Position numbers and translations under genes: made by a program. The notes beneath the pieces are model-generated. The model ran no database searches, was not told the DNA's origin, and worked only from the letters and a program-made list of their open reading frames with translations. A stretch of 13,311 nt of DNA from Pseudomonadota bacterium (lineage in GTDB: Bacteria > Pseudomonadota > Alphaproteobacteria > Caulobacterales > Caulobacteraceae), in assembly GCA_023416055.1 (NCBI GenBank), contig JAEZIH010000095.1, forward strand, positions 1-13,311, read 5' to 3'. Below are positions 7,343-13,311 of the stretch, piece after piece (position 1 is the first letter of the stretch; every line of letters starts with the position of its first letter).

Positions 7343-8167
7343 TCAGACGATCACCGGCTCCATGCCGGCGAACACCGCGTGGGTGGCGCCCGCCGCCTGC
7401 GCCGCCAGCCCGCGGTCCGGCCTCAGATTGGTCAGCAGCACCTGCGGGCAGGCCCGGCGCGCCGCGCCGATCAGCTGGGCCGCCGACTGCCATTCCCGGG
7501 CGTTCTCGTGCGCCACCCCGGCGAAGTCGATCGCCAGGCACTGGGCCCGGACCTGCGACAGTCGCGCCGCCGCCCCCGGGTCGGGCGCGATATGCAGGAT
7601 CAGCCCCATCTGCCCCGTCTCGAAATGGTCGATCGCCTCCTGGATCGCCTCGGGCGGCGCGTGCTCCAGCCCGCCCATCACCTCGATCAGCAGCGATCCC
7701 GGCGCCGACTGGTGCTGCATCTCTGCGCACTGCAGGTCGAAGCGGCCGCCGCTGGAGGCCACGGTGCGCCAGAACGCCGGCAGGACCCCGCTGTCGCTCG
7801 ATCCCAGTCGCAGCAGGTCCAGACCGTTGCGCAGCGTCTCCGCGTCGATGCGCACCAGGTCCGCGGGCTCGAGGGTGCGCCGGCCAAGGCCGATCAGGGC
7901 GCTCTCGCCGCCACGATGGCGGACGCTGCGCCGGATGCGCCGCGACACCGGCGCGGACCTCACCAGATCGAACACCGGCTGCGCCGCAAGGGTCACCACC
8001 AGCTCGCGCCGCGCCTGGGTCAGCAGGGTGAAGGTCAGGCTCTCATAGGGCGCGGCGTAGGACCGGCGCTCGCCCAGCCGGGCGATCGCCTCCTGCGGTT
8101 TCTCCGCCTCTATGTCCGGGTCGGACGCGATGACGTCCGAAGCGGGGTACCCTGGGTCGTTTCTCAT
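7343..8167 (-). CDS. Degenerate EAL-like domain protein, probably catalytically inactive
   Basis: A 274-aa soluble protein, not firmly assigned. The C-terminal half has the look of an EAL (c-di-GMP phosphodiesterase) barrel: LLIEVMGGLEHAPPEAIQEA at 159-178 and LAIDFAGV at 211-218, resembling the LKIDxxFV strand, then repeated Ala-rich helices. The metal-binding glutamates and the DDFG-type motif are not seen (LHIAPDPGAAARL stands there), so hydrolysis is unlikely. The N-terminal part (SLTFTLLTQARRELVVTLAAQPVFDLVR) may form a helical or coiled segment. The open frame reaches 8383, but ATG at 8167 has GGAG at 8177-8180, 9 bases upstream, and the extra 72 codons overlap the divergent promoter region. 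It is first in the minus-strand block leading to the oxygenase, transporter and carA. It could bind c-di-GMP without cleaving it, or have lost this role entirely. Confidence 0.75.
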   Translation of the reverse strand: MRNDPGYPASDVIASDPDIEAEKPQEAIARLGERRSYAAPYESLTFTLLTQARRELVVTLAAQPVFDLVRSAPVSRRIRRSVRHRGGESALIGLGRRTLEPADLVRIDAETLRNGLDLLRLGSSDSGVLPAFWRTVASSGGRFDLQCAEMQHQSAPGSLLIEVMGGLEHAPPEAIQEAIDHFETGQMGLILHIAPDPGAAARLSQVRAQCLAIDFAGVAHENAREWQSAAQLIGAARRACPQVLLTNLRPDRGLAAQAAGATHAVFAGMEPVIV

Positions 8168-8249
8168 GACCGTTTTCTCCAACCGGCCCGCAGAGAACGC
8201 CCCCCGCAGCGAGCAAACGCCCCAAGGTGAAAACACATCCCTGACAGGA

Positions 8250-8271
8250 ATGGTCAAAAGCCGTTGACCAT
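8250..8271. promoter_or_regulatory. Inverted repeat ATGGTCAA-N6-TTGACCAT in the divergent promoter region
   Basis: Two perfect 8-base arms (8250-8257 and 8264-8271) around a 6-base spacer lie between the EAL-like gene (minus) and the HAD gene (plus). Each arm presents TTGACC, a near-consensus -35 hexamer, on the strand pointing to one of the two genes. The arrangement is typical of an operator for a dimeric regulator or of overlapping divergent promoters. No good -10 is seen 17 bases away on either side (GGGACT on plus, GTTTTC on minus), so the promoter reading is uncertain. GCCGTTGACC at 8260-8269 recurs at 8296-8305. Confidence 0.5.
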
Positions 8272-8299
8272 GACGTTTCCCGAACCGGGACTCCGGCCG

Positions 8300-8323
8300 T
8301 TGACCGACCCCGCGGCGCTTGTC
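8300..8323 (+). promoter_or_regulatory. Candidate promoter of the HAD-hydrolase gene
   Basis: TTGACCG at 8300-8306 followed after 10 bases by GCTTGTC at 8317-8323 resembles the Caulobacter housekeeping promoter pattern (TTGACGS, 10-14 bases, GCTANAWC; from memory). Transcription would then start at or just before the ATG at 8334, giving a very short or leaderless mRNA. This sits awkwardly with the clear ribosome site AGGAG at 8324-8328, so the call is tentative. Confidence 0.25.
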
Positions 8324-8333
8324 AGGAGAGGCC

Positions 8334-9032
8334 ATGACCATCACCACGGTCGGCCTCGATGCCGACGACACCCTCTGGCACAACGAGACCGTCTTCCGCC
8401 TGACCCAGGCGCGCTTCCTCGATCTGCTGACCGATCACGACAACGCCGAGATCGAGACGCGGCTGGCCGCGATCGAGCGCCGTAACCTTCAGCTTTATGG
8501 TTACGGGGTGAAGGGCTTCACCCTGTCGATGATCGAGACAGCGATGGAGATGTGCGACGGCGAGCCGCCGCCCGGCGTGGTCCGCGAAATCCTCGCCGCA
8601 GGCCGCGAGATGCTGGCCCATCCCGTTGAGACCCTGCCCGGCGTCGACGAAGCCCTGGCGCGGCTGTCCGAACGCTACCGCCTTGTCCTGATCACCAAGG
8701 GCGACCTGATGGACCAGGAGCGCAAGCTGGCGGCCTCGGGCCTGGGCGAGCTGTTCGCCGCCGTCGAGATCGTCTCCGAGAAGGACCGCGGCACCTATGA
8801 ACGCGTCTTCGCCCGCCACGGCACGGGGCCGGACGAGGCTGTCATGGCCGGCAACTCCATGAAGTCCGACGTGCTTCCGGCGCTGCAGGCAGGCGCCTTC
8901 GCCGTGCACATCCCCTATGTGGTGACCTGGGCCCACAAAATGGCGGATCCGCCCGAGGCGCAGCCGCGCTATGGCGTGCTGGACAGCATCGCGGACCTGC
9001 CCGACTGGATTGACGCGCACGGGCGCGGATAA
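8334..9032 (+). CDS. HAD-superfamily hydrolase (probable phosphatase)
   Basis: Soluble 232-aa phosphohydrolase of the haloacid dehalogenase superfamily, subfamily I. All four motifs are visible: nucleophile D9 and acid/base D11 in GLDADDTLW; T121 in VLITKGD; K150 in VSEKDRGTY; and GNSMKSD at 173-179 with D179. An alpha-helical cap (about residues 17-95) lies between motifs I and II. The start at 8334 is chosen because AGGAG at 8324-8328 precedes it by 5 bases; a TTG at 8319 would overlap that site. Substrate cannot be told from sequence; small phosphorylated metabolites are usual for the family. It is first in the plus-strand block HAD-rraB-carB, 114 bases before rraB, and divergent from the EAL-like gene. 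Confidence 0.92.
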   Translation: MTITTVGLDADDTLWHNETVFRLTQARFLDLLTDHDNAEIETRLAAIERRNLQLYGYGVKGFTLSMIETAMEMCDGEPPPGVVREILAAGREMLAHPVETLPGVDEALARLSERYRLVLITKGDLMDQERKLAASGLGELFAAVEIVSEKDRGTYERVFARHGTGPDEAVMAGNSMKSDVLPALQAGAFAVHIPYVVTWAHKMADPPEAQPRYGVLDSIADLPDWIDAHGRG

Positions 9033-9044
9033 GCCCTTGCTCCC

Positions 9045-9071
9045 GCGGCGCGCCGTCTTTAGACGGGCCGC
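9045..9071 (+). terminator. GC-rich hairpin between the HAD and rraB-like genes, possible weak terminator
   Basis: GCGGC at 9045-9049 and CCGTC at 9053-9057 pair with GACGG at 9062-9066 and GCCGC at 9067-9071. This gives 10 base pairs with a 3-base bulge and a TTTA loop. It begins 12 bases after the HAD stop. There is no T run behind it, so it may attenuate or process the transcript rather than end it. An independent promoter for rraB-carB would have to lie within the roughly 75 bases that follow; none is clear. Confidence 0.35.
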
Positions 9072-9146
9072 TTAACCGACAACCTGACCGCCCCGCGCAG
9101 GCGCTTCGTCCGCGCCGGGCCCGCGCGCGCGAGGAGAGCAGCCGCC

Positions 9147-9461
9147 GTGACCGACGCCGACGTCCCTCATGCCGAGCGCGACGCCATGGTGCGGGAGGCG
9201 TTGGCCCGTCAGGGCGACAGCGGGATCACCCCGCGGCACACCCTGTTCTACTTCTACGGCAACGGGGCCCACGACGATCTCAACGAGGTGGCGCGCCGCG
9301 CCGGCTTCCTGACCCGGGGTCAGGACGACTGCACGATCCTCGAAACCACCATGGCCGTGGACGAAGCCTCGTTCTCACCCGTTTCCGACATGATGCAATC
9401 CTGGGCCGCGGCCTTCCAGCTGGACTACGACGGCTGGGAATGCGCGGTCGTGACGAACTGA
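9147..9461 (+). CDS. RraB-like regulator of ribonuclease E activity
   Basis: A 104-aa protein of the RraB type. In E. coli, RraB binds RNase E and inhibits mRNA decay. Recognisable features are the N-terminal helix ([17 protein letters not shown]), the strand HTLFYFYG, the ARRAGFLT segment, a central [13 protein letters not shown] strand and helix, and the family's C-terminal [11 protein letters not shown], equivalent to EYDGWGTYF of E. coli RraB. It ends just after this motif and so lacks the acidic tail of the 138-aa E. coli protein. The start is GTG at 9147 with GAGGAGAG at 9131-9138, 8 bases upstream. The stop is 16 bases before carB, so the two are probably co-transcribed. Family assignment is by motif recognition; action on RNase E is inferred. 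Confidence 0.8.
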   Translation: MTDADVPHAERDAMVREALARQGDSGITPRHTLFYFYGNGAHDDLNEVARRAGFLTRGQDDCTILETTMAVDEASFSPVSDMMQSWAAAFQLDYDGWECAVVTN

Positions 9462-9477
9462 AAGTCCTGTAGAGACA

Positions 9478-12777
<3,300 letters not shown>

Positions 12778-12796
12778 GGCGGTCACCCCGACCGTC

Positions 12797-12819
12797 ATCC
12801 TCGGGCCTGACCCGAGGAT
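12797..12819. repeat. REP-like palindrome between convergent genes
   Basis: ATCCTCGGG (12797-12805) and CCCGAGGAT (12811-12819) are perfect complements around CCTGA. The surrounding GTCATCCTCGGG...CCCGAGGATCAGGG matches a palindromic repeat type I recall from intergenic regions of alphaproteobacterial genomes. It lies 20 bases after the carB stop and 70 bases from the stop of the convergent symporter gene. A stable 9-bp stem could end or protect either transcript, but no T run follows on either strand. The copy number elsewhere in the genome cannot be seen from one window. Confidence 0.6.
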
Positions 12820-12888
12820 CAGGGGTTGGGGCAAGCTGTGCGTTCCGGGCCCTGCGACCGTGACCGAGGGCGACGAAGAGCAGCCCTG

Positions 12889-13311
12889 TCAGATCCCCGC
12901 CCCCGGCTCCGGGTCGGCCAGCGCATCCCTTCCCTCCACGATCCGCGCCGCGGCGAGGTCGGCGGTGACGTTGCCGATGGTGCGGAAGATGTCGGGGATG
13001 ACCTCGACGGCCAGCAGCAGGGGCAGGACCTGCACCGGCACGCCCATGGCCAGGCAGATGGGGGCGATGGAGACGAAGAAGCTGACCTGTCCGGGCAGAC
13101 CGACCGAACCGACCGACACCGCCAGCGCCGTCACCCCTCCCGCGATCCAGGCGACCGGGCCCAGCTCAAGGCCGTGCAGGTGGGCGACGTAGATCACCAC
13201 CGCCATATTGGCCACCGGGCTGGTGATGCGGAACACCGCCACCGCCAGCGGCAGCACCAGGCCGGCGGTGCGGGTCGAGACGCCCATAGCCGTGCGCGCC
13301 TGCTCGACCAT
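12889..13311 (-). CDS. Dicarboxylate/amino-acid:cation symporter (DAACS) family protein, C-terminal part only
   Basis: At least 140 C-terminal residues of an inner-membrane secondary transporter; the 5' part lies beyond the right edge. Visible are the FVLP-like segment (AGLVLPLAVAVF), several hydrophobic stretches, and the end signature LLAVEVIPDIFRTIGNVTAD, which corresponds to the DRFxDMxRTxxNVTGD segment of the family. An ATG codon coincides with the last bases of the window (13309-13311), but family length (about 400 residues) shows it is internal. The sodium/substrate motif NMDGT expected after the LP segment is absent; FRITSPVAN stands there. This marks a divergent subgroup whose substrate and coupling ion cannot be assumed. 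It converges on carB and has no visible partner gene. Confidence 0.8.
   Translation of the reverse strand: MVEQARTAMGVSTRTAGLVLPLAVAVFRITSPVANMAVVIYVAHLHGLELGPVAWIAGGVTALAVSVGSVGLPGQVSFFVSIAPICLAMGVPVQVLPLLLAVEVIPDIFRTIGNVTADLAAARIVEGRDALADPEPGAGI

Noticed and set aside
6309..8048. 579-codon plus-strand open frame
   Set aside because: It is antisense to the oxygenase and EAL-like genes, both supported by motifs and ribosome sites; no recognisable domain in this frame.
8168..8383. 72-codon N-terminal extension of the EAL-like protein
   Set aside because: It would run through the divergent regulatory region and the HAD start; a good ribosome site supports ATG at 8167.

Overview
The window reads as chromosomal DNA from a high-GC alphaproteobacterium of the Caulobacterales, most likely Brevundimonas or a close relative. 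This is inferred from the strong G/C third-position bias, the Caulobacter-type DnaG and RpoD sequences, and GANTC (CcrM-type) sites plus a DnaA-box-like palindrome upstream of dnaG. No rRNA, tRNA, CRISPR array, insertion sequence or phage gene was recognised. Coding density is high: no gene-free stretch exceeds about 225 bases, and the long extra open frames are antisense shadows.

Left part (1-3476, minus strand): the 5' two thirds of rpoD runs off the left edge and is preceded by dnaG, a macromolecular-synthesis pair without rpsU. The dnaG upstream region holds a perfect 18-bp palindrome made of two DnaA-box-like halves, and it is shared with a divergent 88-codon gene of unknown function (3477-3743, plus strand).

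Middle (3762-8167, minus strand): four genes are tightly spaced and probably co-transcribed. In transcription order they are a degenerate EAL-like protein, a Rieske-type ring-hydroxylating oxygenase alpha subunit, an AdiC-like APC amino-acid/amine transporter (4-base stop/start overlap with the oxygenase gene), and carA, the glutaminase subunit of carbamoyl-phosphate synthetase.

Right part (8334-12777, plus strand): a HAD-family hydrolase, an RraB-like ribonuclease E regulator and carB, the large subunit of carbamoyl-phosphate synthetase. carA and carB therefore lie on opposite strands, transcribed away from each other, with five genes between them. The divergent region between the two blocks (8168-8333) contains a perfect 8+8 inverted repeat whose arms carry TTGAC on each strand, a candidate shared operator or promoter. 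After carB comes a REP-like palindrome and then the 3' end of a dicarboxylate/amino-acid:cation symporter gene on the minus strand, which runs off the right edge.

CarA and CarB together make carbamoyl phosphate for pyrimidines and arginine. DnaG and RpoD serve replication priming and housekeeping transcription. The oxygenase-transporter pair is the accessory part and the best candidate for something not yet described; its substrate cannot be read from the sequence.
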